Counted from the first letter of the stretch, positions 28,337-36,813 are shown. The stretch is 64,000 nt of DNA from Colimorpha sp045576855 (GCA_045576855.1 JAZNHG010000061.1:1-64000), one strand, 5' to 3'. Translations and numbers: made by a program. Notes: generated by a model from the sequence alone, not told the origin.

Positions 28337-28621
28337 ATGAACAAAACCGAACTTGTTAACGCCATGGCCGAGAAGGCCGGCATGACCAAAGTGGCCGCCA
28401 AAGAGGCTATGAATGCTTGCTTCGCCACCATCGCTGAGCAGCTGAACAAAGGTGAGAAAGTGACTCTCATCGGCTTCGGCACCTTCAGCGTTGTCGAGCG
28501 CAAAGCCCGTACCGCCAAGAACCCGCAGACTGGCAAGGCTGTCAAAGTTCCCGCCAAGAAAGTCGCCAAATTCAAGGCCGGCAGCAATCTCATCGCCCAG
28601 AAGAAGACCAAAAAGAAATAA
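28337..28621 (+). CDS. HU family DNA-binding protein
   Basis: A 94-residue histone-like protein that bends and compacts DNA. It begins MNKTELVNAMAEKAGMTKVA, has the family core GEKVTLIGFGTFSVVERKAR, the DNA-binding arm RTAKNPQTGKAVKVPAKK, and the end AKFKAGSNL. A lysine-rich tail KKTKKK follows. It has its own promoter and a strong downstream terminator, so it is monocistronic and probably highly expressed. Confidence 0.97.
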   Translation: MNKTELVNAMAEKAGMTKVAAKEAMNACFATIAEQLNKGEKVTLIGFGTFSVVERKARTAKNPQTGKAVKVPAKKVAKFKAGSNLIAQKKTKKK

Positions 28622-28644
28622 GGTACTATTGGTCAACCAAAATG

Positions 28645-28675
28645 AAGGCGAATCATTCCAAGATTCGCCTTTTTT
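28645..28675 (+). terminator. Rho-independent terminator after HU
   Basis: Stem AAGGCGAATC / GATTCGCCTT of 10 bp with a 7-nt loop, followed by a T run, 24 bp after the HU stop. Confidence 0.9.
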
Positions 28676-28814
28676 ACACCATACAACAAGCGGTTTCTGC
28701 GGTAAATCACAAGTAAAAAGCATGGCCGAATGTCATTTTTTATCAACAAACTGTAAGATTTACCCCTATCAAAACGACTATAATATATAGAAACAATAAA
28801 AAACAATCGCTAAG

Positions 28815-29339
28815 ATGAAACAGAAACTTCACCTATTGGCCATGCTCTTTGTGGCCGCAACTATGACCCTGGGGCTGGCAGGCTGCCAGCCCGACGAACC
28901 CGGACAGCCTGCACAGCCCACACCCGAGGAGATACTGTCCCTCGCCTTGGCAGGCACCAGTTGGGAGGCTACGGTCGAGCAGACAACCACCCAGCAGGCA
29001 CAAGGCGTCACCATTGAGATGAACGTCAGCCTGAACGCCGTCATCGACATCCTGGACGACGAGAATGCCGAGCTCTTCATGGACGTCGCCGTAGAGGTAC
29101 CCGCCTTCCCGGCAGCCAATCAGAACATGACGCAGAGCGACTCCTGCACCTACACCTTCGACGGCACCTCGCTCGTACTCACCAGCAAAGGCGACGATGC
29201 CACTGCGGGCGACAACGGCACGCTGACCTACCACGCTGAGACCAACACATTCACCATGCCTCTCGACGAGCCCGAGGTGGAGGAAATGCTGGGCATCAGC
29301 GAGCTTACATTCCACCAAACCAGAGGAGGTCAGCAATGA
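28815..29339 (+). CDS. Lipoprotein, calycin-like; possible C10 peptidase inhibitor
   Basis: A 174-residue lipoprotein. The signal peptide ends in the lipobox LAGC (Cys24), and the mature part begins with a Pro/Gln-rich spacer. The body has alternating strands with patterns such as AGTSWEATVEQ, YTFDGTSLVLTSKGDD and GTLTYHAETNTFTMP, similar to small lipocalin-like beta-barrel lipoproteins of Bacteroidota. Its stop overlaps the start of a C10 cysteine peptidase (ATGA). In Bacteroides, C10 peptidases are often paired with small inhibitors of this size, so an inhibitor role is a reasonable inference, not shown by sequence alone. Confidence 0.75.
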   Translation: MKQKLHLLAMLFVAATMTLGLAGCQPDEPGQPAQPTPEEILSLALAGTSWEATVEQTTTQQAQGVTIEMNVSLNAVIDILDDENAELFMDVAVEVPAFPAANQNMTQSDSCTYTFDGTSLVLTSKGDDATAGDNGTLTYHAETNTFTMPLDEPEVEEMLGISELTFHQTRGGQQ

Positions 29340-31315
29340 AGCGCTTGGCATTGGCGGCAGCGCTGCTGCTGAGCCTGGGTGCAGCGGCCGGTCCCGTGAC
29401 ACCCGAACGCGCCTCGGCAGCGGCGGCAGCTTTCTGGCAAGCCGTTACACAGCAGGCTCCTCGCACAGCACCCCTCGACGTGCAACCCACAGCGTGGCAG
29501 TATGAGGACATCTACCTCTTCCGCTGCACAGCAGGCGGCTGGGTGATGGTGGCGGCCGACGACAGGGCCTTCCCCATCCTGGGCTATGCCACCACGGGCA
29601 CCCTCGACCCCGCGCGCCTGCCGGTACAACTGGCCGAGTGGCTCGAAAGCTACCAGCAGCAACTCCTTTGGCTGCACGACAACGACGGCCAACCCTACGC
29701 CGAGTCGGTGAGTCTCTGGGCCTCGCTTGACCGTGGCACGATGCCTCCCGCACCCAAAAGCGGCAGTGTGGCACCGATGCTCACCACCCACTGGGACCAG
29801 ATGGAGCCATACAACGAGCAGTGTCCGTCGGGCACCGTCACCGGCTGTGCAGCCACGGCACAAGCACAGCTGATGAAGTACTGGAACCACCCCGCCATCG
29901 GCACCGGTAGCCACAGCTACAACCACATGCTCTACGGCGAGCTGAGCGCCGACTTCGGCCACACCGCCTACGCCTGGACACACATGCCCGACCAGCCCAC
30001 CTCCGTCTCGCCCGCGGCCGAGCGCGCGGCCGTGGCACAGCTGATGTACCATGTGGGCGTCAGCCTCGACATGGTCTACGGCACCGCGGAGGCAGGCGGC
30101 AGCTCGGCACTCGCATTCGTCGGCATGCCAGGCTACGCCAGCATCGACAACTCGCTGCAGGACTATTTCGGCTACAGCCGCGAGATGTACCCCATCTTCC
30201 GCGACTACGGCTACTCCGACGACCAGTGGCGCGAAGCCTTGATAGCCGAGCTCGACCAGCAGCATCCCGTGCTCTACGCCGGCGCTGCCGAGCAGGGCGG
30301 CCACGGATTCGTGTGCGACGGCTATGACGAACGAGGCTACCTGCACTTCAACTTTGGCTGGAGCGGCATCGGCGACGGCTACTTCCGCGTCGACTCCATC
30401 AGCCCGGGCATCGGGGGCGCCGGCGGCAACGTCACCTACACCTTCAACCTGCAGAACTCCGCCCTCATCGGCGCCGTACCGGTCTACCGCATGATGGCCA
30501 GCGACACCCTGCTCACCCTCGAGCGCGAAGGGGGCATTGATTCGTTGCTCTTTGCGCCCAACATGGCCGTCAACACCCTGTGGAGCCTCAGCTGCAACGC
30601 CGATTGGCTGACCATAGACACACTCCTCGTGGACCATATAGTGAAGGTACGTATCAGTGCGGCGACCAACAACGGAGACGCCGAGCGTGCGGCGACGCTC
30701 ACCTTCACCCAGGGCAACGAGACACTGACCGTGCGGGTGGTGCAGGGTCTCTACTCGGACGACGAGCTGTGTCCGCTCACCGTGGTCATGGAGTCCACCC
30801 ACGGCGACGGGTGGCGAGGCGGAGCGCACCTGACTCTCGAATCGCTACAGGGCTACATCTATGGCACGGCGACGCTTGCAAGCGGCACCGAGGGCTCGGT
30901 CACCATCCCGGTGGCACCGCACGACATGCGGGCCGTATGGCACAGCGGCGGCGGCACCGACCGCTATATCAACTACAGCATTCGCAACCAATACGACGAG
31001 ACGCTGGTGGAGGTGAACTATGCCTATCAGAACGGCGGCACCCACACCATCGAGTGGCCCTGCGCCCATGTGGGGATAGCGGAGCCGGAGGACGGCCAGG
31101 CGGAAGAGAGTCTGGTCTACCCAAGCCCGGCGTCCAATATCCTGCACATTCGGACTACGCAACCCACACGCGTGGAACTGCTCGACATGAGCGGCCGTCG
31201 AGTGCTGACCACCAACCGCACCGATATCGACATCAGCGACCTGCCGTCGGGTGCCTACTTCGTGCGACTCACCACCGCCGACAACATCACCGTGAAGCGG
31301 ATAGTGAAACGATAG
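29336..31315 (+). CDS. C10 (streptopain-like) cysteine peptidase with T9SS type A signal
   Basis: A 659-residue secreted cysteine protease. Signal peptide to about residue 19, then a Spi-type pro-domain (AAAAFWQAV...WVMVAADDRAFPILGY), a mature C10 domain with catalytic Cys171 in GTVTGCAATAQAQLMKYW and His323 in GGHGFVCDGYD, and the family's FNFGWSGIGDGYF. A BACON-like domain lies near residues 395-475 (LWSLSCNADWLTID), then a further beta domain. The last 75 residues are a type A T9SS sorting domain (VYPSPASNILHIRT, LLDMSGRRVL, SGAYFVRL). It follows the lipoprotein gene in one operon and ends at a terminator. Confidence 0.93.
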   Translation: MKRLALAAALLLSLGAAAGPVTPERASAAAAAFWQAVTQQAPRTAPLDVQPTAWQYEDIYLFRCTAGGWVMVAADDRAFPILGYATTGTLDPARLPVQLAEWLESYQQQLLWLHDNDGQPYAESVSLWASLDRGTMPPAPKSGSVAPMLTTHWDQMEPYNEQCPSGTVTGCAATAQAQLMKYWNHPAIGTGSHSYNHMLYGELSADFGHTAYAWTHMPDQPTSVSPAAERAAVAQLMYHVGVSLDMVYGTAEAGGSSALAFVGMPGYASIDNSLQDYFGYSREMYPIFRDYGYSDDQWREALIAELDQQHPVLYAGAAEQGGHGFVCDGYDERGYLHFNFGWSGIGDGYFRVDSISPGIGGAGGNVTYTFNLQNSALIGAVPVYRMMASDTLLTLEREGGIDSLLFAPNMAVNTLWSLSCNADWLTIDTLLVDHIVKVRISAATNNGDAERAATLTFTQGNETLTVRVVQGLYSDDELCPLTVVMESTHGDGWRGGAHLTLESLQGYIYGTATLASGTEGSVTIPVAPHDMRAVWHSGGGTDRYINYSIRNQYDETLVEVNYAYQNGGTHTIEWPCAHVGIAEPEDGQAEESLVYPSPASNILHIRTTQPTRVELLDMSGRRVLTTNRTDIDISDLPSGAYFVRLTTADNITVKRIVKR

Positions 31316-31333
31316 GTCCGTCAGCCACATTGC

Positions 31334-31368
31334 AGGCCGCGGCAACGTCTGTTGCCGCGGCCTTCTTT
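31334..31368 (+). terminator. Terminator after the lipoprotein/C10 operon
   Basis: A 13-bp perfect GC-rich stem (AGGCCGCGGCAAC and its complement) with loop GTCT, followed by TCTTT, 18 bp after the stop codon. Confidence 0.88.
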
Positions 31369-31424
31369 ACGCCCCGTTTTAACTACTCTTAACAAAAGAA
31401 CGTTATCATTTCTAAAAAATTTCG

Positions 31425-31432
31425 TATCTTTG
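31425..31432 (+). promoter_or_regulatory. -7 box upstream of gpsA
   Basis: TATCTTTG followed by CAGC matches TAnnTTTG, 60 bp before the ATG, in an AT-rich stretch after the preceding terminator. Confidence 0.65.
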
Positions 31433-31492
31433 CAGCTTGAACGGGAGACTACGCGCGGCGGACATCTCTCGCCGAAACCAATATAAGACAGA

Positions 31493-32455
31493 ATGATAGC
31501 AATGATTGGTAGTGGCAGTTGGGCCACTGCAATTGTCAAAATACTACTCGAAGACAGCCGGCAGGCTGTCCACTGGTGGGTACGGCAGCCCGCACAACGC
31601 GACGCGCTGGCCACCAGCGGCACTAATCCCATGCACCTCTCTTCCATCCACCTCGACCCCACGCGACTGACGGTCAGCTGCGACCTGGCCCAGGTGGTGG
31701 CGGCGGCCGACCTGCTCTTCCTGGCCGTACCGTCGGTCTATGTGGCCGACGTGCTGGGCGCTCTGCCCGACGGTGCGCTGAAAGGCAAGCGCATCATATC
31801 CGCCGTGAAAGGATATATCCCCGACTGCCAACTCAGTATCACCCAATACCTGGAGCAGCATCTGGGCCTGGACGCCGACAACCTCGGCGTAGTGAGCGGC
31901 CCCAGCCATGCCGAGGAGGTGGCAGCAGAGCAGCCCACATTCCTGACCGTGGCCTCCAGCAACCCGCAGCTGGCTGGCGAAGTGGCCGAGGCGTTGCGCT
32001 GCCGCTACATCCACACCTCCACCAGCGACGAGGTGCACCCCGTAGAGCTCTGCGGCCTGACCAAGAATGTCTACGCTATCGCCGCCGGCCTGGCCGCCGG
32101 GCTGGGATATGGCGACAATCTGGTGGCTGTGCTCACCACCGCCGCCGCCCACGAGTTGCAGAACATACTGCCCGAGACGCAGTTGGCCTTCCGGCTGCTG
32201 AGCGACCTGATTGTCACCTGCTTCTCGCGCCACAGCCGCAACCGGGCCCTGGGCGAAGCCGTGGCCCGCGGCATGTCGCCCGCCGACCATTTCCGCTCCA
32301 CCGGTATGGTGGCCGAGGGCTACTACTCGGCCTGCATCATGCACCACATGGACAATCCGCACCCCACACCCATAGCGGAGGCCGTATATCAGGTACTGCA
32401 CTGCCAGGCCGACCCCAAGCAAAGCATTGACCAACTGATAGACAACATCTTCTGA
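31493..32455 (+). CDS. gpsA: Glycerol-3-phosphate dehydrogenase [NAD(P)+]
   Basis: GpsA reduces dihydroxyacetone phosphate to sn-glycerol-3-phosphate for phospholipid synthesis. The 320-residue protein has the nucleotide motif MIGSGSWATA (residues 4-13), where most relatives have GxGxWGTA, then LFLAVPS, VVSGPSHAEEVA, the catalytic-lysine block ELCGLTKNVYAIAAGLAAGLGYGDN (lysine in LTKNVYA) and a C-terminal domain with NRALGEAVARG. Its stop overlaps the start of an acyltransferase gene (TGATG), so both steps of glycerolipid initiation are coupled here. Confidence 0.95.
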   Translation: MIAMIGSGSWATAIVKILLEDSRQAVHWWVRQPAQRDALATSGTNPMHLSSIHLDPTRLTVSCDLAQVVAAADLLFLAVPSVYVADVLGALPDGALKGKRIISAVKGYIPDCQLSITQYLEQHLGLDADNLGVVSGPSHAEEVAAEQPTFLTVASSNPQLAGEVAEALRCRYIHTSTSDEVHPVELCGLTKNVYAIAAGLAAGLGYGDNLVAVLTTAAAHELQNILPETQLAFRLLSDLIVTCFSRHSRNRALGEAVARGMSPADHFRSTGMVAEGYYSACIMHHMDNPHPTPIAEAVYQVLHCQADPKQSIDQLIDNIF

Positions 32456-33549
32456 TGACCGACTTCGACGACATACGGCCCTACAGCGATGCCGAGCTCC
32501 CCGCCGCACTGCGGCGCATCACCGAGTGGGACCTCTTTCCGCAGGCCGTACGCTTCATCTATCCCAATGCCGACATCGAGGCCACACGGCGCATGTTGCT
32601 CTCCGTCAAGTCGGTGCACCAGTTCCAGTCGACGCTGATGCGCGACGCCATCCGCCGCATCATTGCCACCACGACCACCAGCTTCACCCACTCGGGATTG
32701 AAGCATCTGCGCCGCGGCGTGCCCTACCTCTTCGTGTCCAACCACCGCGACATCACGCTCGACGCATTCCTGCTGCAGCTGCTGCTCATCGAGCATCGGG
32801 GCGACACCTCGCACATCATCTTCGGCAACAATCTGCTCTCCATGCCCGTCATGGAGGACCTCTTCCGCAGCAACAAGCTGATTCCCATGCCCCGCAGCGG
32901 CTCGCCACGCGCCTTCTACAACAGCCTGCAGCACCTTTCCGACTATATAGCCCAACTGGTGCAGCACCAGCACCAATCGCTCTGGATAGCGCAGAACAAC
33001 GGTCGCGCCAAGGACGGACGCGACATCACAGCCCCGGCAATGGTGAAGATGCTGGCCATGAGCGACCGCCAGCACCCCATCGAGGCGCTGGCCAACCTGC
33101 ACATTGTGCCCATCTCGATGAGCTACGAATGGGACCCCTGCGACCTGATGAAGGCCCAGGAGCTCTACTACACACACCACGGCGGCTACCAAAAGGCGCC
33201 CCACGAGGACCTCAAGAGCGTCGTCACCGGCATCATCAGCCCCAAGGGCCGGGTGCACCTGGCCATAGGCGCCCCGCTGGACCGCGACGCGCTGACCCCG
33301 CCCGACGGCGTCGCCGTGCACGACCATGTGGCTGCCGTGCTCGACCGCGCCATACAGGGCAACTATCGGCTGATGCCCACCAACTATGTGGCCTACAGCC
33401 TGCTGACCGGGCAGGAGCAGCACGGCCGCTACACCGAATTGGTGCGCACCCAGTTCCAGCAGCGGCTGCAGTCGCTGCCCAACGCCGAGATGCAGCAACT
33501 CATGATAGAAGCCTACGCCAACCCGGTGCTCGCCATCCGCAAAGAGTAG
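32455..33549 (+). CDS. Glycerolipid acyltransferase (PlsB/PlsC-like)
   Basis: A 364-residue protein with an acyltransferase domain. The active-site block is YLFVSNHRDITLDAFLLQ, whose His and Asp form the H-x(n)-D catalytic pair, followed by a second motif region IPMPRSGSPRAFYNS and a third with LWIAQNNGRAKDG, where relatives have E/QGTRS-like patterns. It probably acylates glycerol-phosphate or lysophosphatidate at the inner membrane. Coupling to gpsA supports this. Exact step (sn-1 or sn-2) is uncertain. Confidence 0.82.
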   Translation: MTDFDDIRPYSDAELPAALRRITEWDLFPQAVRFIYPNADIEATRRMLLSVKSVHQFQSTLMRDAIRRIIATTTTSFTHSGLKHLRRGVPYLFVSNHRDITLDAFLLQLLLIEHRGDTSHIIFGNNLLSMPVMEDLFRSNKLIPMPRSGSPRAFYNSLQHLSDYIAQLVQHQHQSLWIAQNNGRAKDGRDITAPAMVKMLAMSDRQHPIEALANLHIVPISMSYEWDPCDLMKAQELYYTHHGGYQKAPHEDLKSVVTGIISPKGRVHLAIGAPLDRDALTPPDGVAVHDHVAAVLDRAIQGNYRLMPTNYVAYSLLTGQEQHGRYTELVRTQFQQRLQSLPNAEMQQLMIEAYANPVLAIRKE

Positions 33550-33688
33550 CCGCATCGCACCCCGGCACCCCGACAGTCCGCACACACACAACACCCTCTT
33601 TCGCAACACATTGCGGGAGCCGATATCTGTTTTTATAGTTTTTTAACAATTTCATGCTTGCAAAATCCAACTGCACGCTGAGGGAATG

Positions 33689-33788
33689 GGAATTGAAAAT
33701 TGAAAATTGAGAATTGAAAATGAATGGTTGACAGTTGGCAGTTGGCAGTGGACAGTGAGCAGTGTTATGTGTTCGGTGTTCAGTGTTA
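33689..33788. repeat. Heptanucleotide tandem array 1
   Basis: About fourteen consecutive 7-bp units that drift from GAAAATT-type through CAGTTGG-type to CAGTGTT-type while keeping the 7-bp period. Located in the 635-bp gap between two convergent genes. Together with the next array in opposite orientation it could fold into a hairpin. Confidence 0.85.
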
Positions 33789-33822
33789 AGTATATAGGAT
33801 GCGTGCATCTGCTTTTTTTCGC

Positions 33823-33857
33823 CGAACACTGCACACTGAACACTGAACACTGAACAC
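33823..33857. repeat. Heptanucleotide tandem array 2, inverted
   Basis: Five AACACTG-type units, the reverse complement of the CAGTGTT units that end array 1 about 35 bp upstream. The two could pair into a stem of 15 bp or more between the convergent genes. Confidence 0.85.
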
Positions 33858-33870
33858 GTATCCGAGGGGT

Positions 33871-33940
33871 ATCATCCTACCACCATCCTACCATCATCCT
33901 ACCACCATCCTACCACCATCCTACCTATTTAACATTTCGG
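33871..33940 (+). repeat. 11-bp period array (5 units) with TATTTAACATTTCGG end
   Basis: Five 11-bp units in the order A B A B B, where A is ATCATCCTACC and B is ACCATCCTACC, followed by TATTTAACATTTCGG. The same unit order and end recur at 55034-55103, and a variant occurs inverted at 22106. Confidence 0.92.
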
Positions 33941-33954
33941 AAGCCAGGTTGAGG

Positions 33955-34022
33955 GCAGTGTTCAGTGTTCAGTGTGTAGTGTTCAGTGTGCAGTGTGCAG
34001 TGTTTAGTGGTCAGTGTTCACT
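33955..34022. repeat. Heptanucleotide tandem array 3 (CAGTGTT type)
   Basis: About nine units of CAGTGTT with single-base variants (TAGTGTT, CAGTGTG). It is followed by GGTGCGGCAGCCTGCTCTCC, shared with the 46.4 kb region. Confidence 0.85.
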
Positions 34023-34040
34023 ATTCCGGTGCGGCAGCCT

Positions 34041-34072
34041 GCTCTCCACTCTCCACTCTCCGCTCTCCACTC
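34041..34072. repeat. Heptanucleotide tandem array 4 (CTCTCCA type)
   Basis: Four CTCTCCA units with one G variant. The same unit is found inside the rnhA coding region at 62763. A further TTTTAACATTTCGG end lies at about 34093-34106. The remainder of the 33550-34184 gap has no supported gene. Confidence 0.82.
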
Positions 34073-34184
34073 CCCATGCACCATCCTTGCATTTTAACAT
34101 TTCGGACGCCTCCGTGGCGGATGGAACAACGGGCGGTGCCACCCCCTTGACGGGCGGCATACCCGCGGTCGGGCAGCGAAGAAA

Positions 34185-35618
34185 TCAGTCGGCGAAGAAG
34201 CGTTCCTCGAAATTGAGCAGATAGACCCGTTCCGTAGCGCGCGTGAAGGCCGTGTAGAGCCAGCGCAGCCACTCGCGGTCCAGCGGCATGTCGGGCGGCA
34301 GAAAACCCTGGTCCACAATCACCGTACGCCACTGACCGCCCTGGGTCTTGTGGCACGTAAGGGCATATGAGAATTTGATTTGCAGCGCATTATAGTATGG
34401 ATTCTGGCGCAGTTCGCGCAGCCGGTCGGCCTTGTGCGGCAGGTCGGCATAGTCCTCCATCACAGCCTCGTAGAGGCGCGACTGCTCTTCGGCCGTCAGC
34501 GACGGCGACTCGCTGTACAGCGTCGACAACATCACCTTGCACTCGCGGGGCTGCTCTTCGGGGTAGTCCACGAAGCGCAACGTGGCGTCGGCGAAACGGA
34601 ACCCATAGAGTTCCTGCACATTGCGCACCGAAAGCACCTCCACAATATCGCCGTTGGCGATGAAACCTATCGTGCTGTCGTCGTCGAGCCAGAAATAGTT
34701 GTTCTTCACCACCATCAGATAGTCGCCGGCGTTCACCTCCTGCTCGCGGAAGAGCACGCTGTTGCGCATCCCCTGGTTGAAGAGGTTGGCCCGCTTGTTG
34801 CTGCGGGTGACAATCACCACATCCTCAAGCGCATAGGCATCGTACTGCTGGAAGAGAGTCTCCATCAAGTCCTCGCCCGCCACCTTCACCACATCGTCCG
34901 CCGTGGAGAAGAGCGGAAACGTGGCCTCCTCGCCGCTGCGCAACTCGGCAATCTGGCTCCGCAAGCCCGTAGCGTTGGCCAGTATGCCCGACATCTGCTG
35001 TTGGCGCACCACCTCGGTCAGCTCGCCGCAGGTCACCGCCAGGCCAAAGGCCGACTGCAGATAGCGCTCGTCCAGCGCCGGGCTCTCGCTCTGCCCCACG
35101 GGAGGCAGCTGCGCCGTATCGCCAATCAGCATCAGCCGGCAGTGGTTGCCATCGTAGACATAATCCACCAAATCCTCCAGCAGGCTGTGTCGCGTGCCGC
35201 TGGCCTCCAGACCAATCATCGACGCCTCGTCCACGATAAACAGCGTGTAGGCATGCTTGTTGATGGCCCTCACCGTGCGTATGGCGCCCGACGCATCGGT
35301 GGCCGTCATGTAAATCTTCTTGTGGATGGTGTAGGCCGGACGGTGGGAATAGCCGCTGATGACCTTCGCCGCCCGGCCTGTAGGGGCCAGCAGCACACAG
35401 TTCACCCGCACCTGCGGCAGCGACTGTATCAGGGCCGAGACGAGAGACGTCTTGCCCGTACCGGCATAGCCCCGCAGCAAAAAGGCCGAACGGGGCTCGG
35501 AATCGAAAAGGAAACGAGACATAGAAGCACACACTTCCTGCTGTCCTTCGGTGGGGACATGCGGGAAGTGCGAGAGTATGAGCTTGGTGACAGCCCGCTC
35601 AACGTTGGGGGCAGCCAC
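34185..35618 (-). CDS. RecD-like ATP-dependent DNA helicase
   Basis: A 477-residue superfamily 1 helicase of the RecD2/Dda type. Walker A is GYAGTGKT at residues 50-57, Walker B FIVDEASMIG, motif III GDTAQLPPVGQSESPAL, and the C-terminal UvrD_C_2 region has LTCHKTQGGQWRTVIVD and LYTAFTRATERVYLLNF. It lacks the long N-terminal region of full RecD2, as usual for the short Bacteroidota version. Presumed 5'-3' helicase in DNA repair or recombination. It lies 3 bp after secG on the same strand; the pairing is common in this phylum but not functionally obvious. Confidence 0.9.
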   Translation of the reverse strand: MAAPNVERAVTKLILSHFPHVPTEGQQEVCASMSRFLFDSEPRSAFLLRGYAGTGKTSLVSALIQSLPQVRVNCVLLAPTGRAAKVISGYSHRPAYTIHKKIYMTATDASGAIRTVRAINKHAYTLFIVDEASMIGLEASGTRHSLLEDLVDYVYDGNHCRLMLIGDTAQLPPVGQSESPALDERYLQSAFGLAVTCGELTEVVRQQQMSGILANATGLRSQIAELRSGEEATFPLFSTADDVVKVAGEDLMETLFQQYDAYALEDVVIVTRSNKRANLFNQGMRNSVLFREQEVNAGDYLMVVKNNYFWLDDDSTIGFIANGDIVEVLSVRNVQELYGFRFADATLRFVDYPEEQPRECKVMLSTLYSESPSLTAEEQSRLYEAVMEDYADLPHKADRLRELRQNPYYNALQIKFSYALTCHKTQGGQWRTVIVDQGFLPPDMPLDREWLRWLYTAFTRATERVYLLNFEERFFAD

Positions 35619-35621
35619 GGC

Positions 35622-35951
35622 TTACTGCTGGTCGGCGGCCTGGACGGGAGCCACAGGGCTGGCAGCCTGCACGGGGTTCACGTCGCCAGAAGCCGTCACC
35701 TCGGTGTTGATTCCGTTCTCTGTGGTGCGGTTGGGAATCGAAATGGTTGCCGCCAGGCAGAGCACTACCAGGATAGCGGCGAGCCACCAAGTGGCCTTCT
35801 CGATGAAGTCGGCCGACTGACGGGCGCCCAGCACCTGCGTGGGGGCCGAGAAATTAGCGGCCAATCCGCCGCCTTTTGAGTTCTGTACCAGAACCACCAG
35901 CGCAAGCAACACGCAGACTACAAGAATCAGAATGACGATAAAGGTGTACAT
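35622..35951 (-). CDS. secG: Preprotein translocase subunit SecG
   Basis: A 109-residue inner-membrane subunit of SecYEG. The start MYTFIVILILVVCVLL gives the first helix at once; an upstream ATG adds only Asn/Ile-rich residues. The conserved cytoplasmic loop is VVLVQNSKGGGLAANFS, followed by a second helix WWLAAILVVLCLAATI and a Pro/Ala-rich tail. The QNSKGGG motif is typical of SecG. Upstream is a TPR gene whose start lies about 600 bp before. Confidence 0.92.
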   Translation of the reverse strand: MYTFIVILILVVCVLLALVVLVQNSKGGGLAANFSAPTQVLGARQSADFIEKATWWLAAILVVLCLAATISIPNRTTENGINTEVTASGDVNPVQAASPVAPVQAADQQ

Positions 35952-35970
35952 GTTTACTATTATATTGTTA

Positions 35971-36558
35971 TTATTTATTATCAATCAGCGAGCGCAAACG
36001 CTCAATTCGGGGTGCAAAAATACTACTTTTTTCGGGATTACGTGCCAACAAATTCTCATAAATCGCCTTCGCACGCTCGAACTTGCCCTGCTTCTCCAGT
36101 ATAACAGCCAATGTTTCAGTACCTAGCGAAGCGTCGGCCGTCAGGCTTTTTTTATCTTTCGTCTCAGCAGGCAGTGGCTCTCCTCCCTCGATTTCCTGGC
36201 CTTCGGAAGTGGCAATTTGCAGAAATTCGGACAGGATGACACTCTTGGGAGCCGTCTTGAACGACACCTCCTGGAAGGTGTTGATCTCGCTCAGTATGTC
36301 GAAATTCTGGCTCTCGGGCACCGCCTGTTTGGCGGCCGAAAGCATGGCATTCAGCCCCGCGGGGTGGCACATGGCCAGCGCCGCCGCACGACGACGGGTC
36401 GGGGTATCGAAATTGAAAGCATGGTCGGCCAGCAGCGCCAGCGTGCCGACCACCGACGAATAGGGGTATTTCGCCTGCATCGCACGCAACCAACCCCGCT
36501 CCTGCGACGTGAACCGCTCGCAGTGCGACACCTTGTCGTTAAACTCTTTCTTGTCCAT
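35971..36558 (-). CDS. Tetratricopeptide-repeat-containing protein upstream of secG
   Basis: A 195-residue soluble protein with no signal peptide. The C-terminal part has a TPR-like helical pair (LGTETLAVILEKQGKFERAKAIYENLLARNPEKS), recognisable by the AxxxYxxLLxxNP pattern. The N-terminal half is helical and contains WLRAMQAKYPYSSVVGTLALLADHAF-like features. In Bacteroidota a TPR gene is often placed before secG, often with LPS-assembly genes, but a role is not established. It is transcribed with secG and the helicase from the promoter at 36616. Confidence 0.75.
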   Translation of the reverse strand: MDKKEFNDKVSHCERFTSQERGWLRAMQAKYPYSSVVGTLALLADHAFNFDTPTRRRAAALAMCHPAGLNAMLSAAKQAVPESQNFDILSEINTFQEVSFKTAPKSVILSEFLQIATSEGQEIEGGEPLPAETKDKKSLTADASLGTETLAVILEKQGKFERAKAIYENLLARNPEKSSIFAPRIERLRSLIDNK

Positions 36559-36615
36559 CTATACTTTCGTTATTTTTACCAATTTAACAACTTTTCACAC
36601 TGGAAATTGGAATTG

Positions 36616-36623
36616 CAAAGGTA
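36616..36623 (-). promoter_or_regulatory. -7 box for the TPR-secG-helicase operon
   Basis: On the minus strand this is TACCTTTG followed by CAATTCC, a match to TAnnTTTG, 58 bp before the TPR ATG. Confidence 0.65.
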
Positions 36624-36723
36624 CAAATTATTTTTTAATTGGTGAAAAAAGAATTTATTTTATTTTCTCTTCGAACTAAAAATCAACTATTTGTAGTAGA
36701 AAAACAAATCTTATCAACAATTT

Positions 36724-36757
36724 TTTGTTGCCATATTGAAAATTTTATGTACTTTTG
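36724..36757 (+). promoter_or_regulatory. Promoter for rpmH
   Basis: TTTG at 36724-36727, a 22-bp spacer, then TACTTTTG at 36750-36757. The rpmH ATG is 56 bp downstream. Confidence 0.72.
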
Positions 36758-36813
36758 CACTTCCAAATTTGAACGGAAAAAGTCGTTAAAAGAAACAAAT
36801 AAAGCAACATACT

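Noticed and set aside
33689..34072. Possible CRISPR array
   Set aside because: Units are only 7 or 11 bp, contiguous and without unique spacers, and there are no cas genes nearby.
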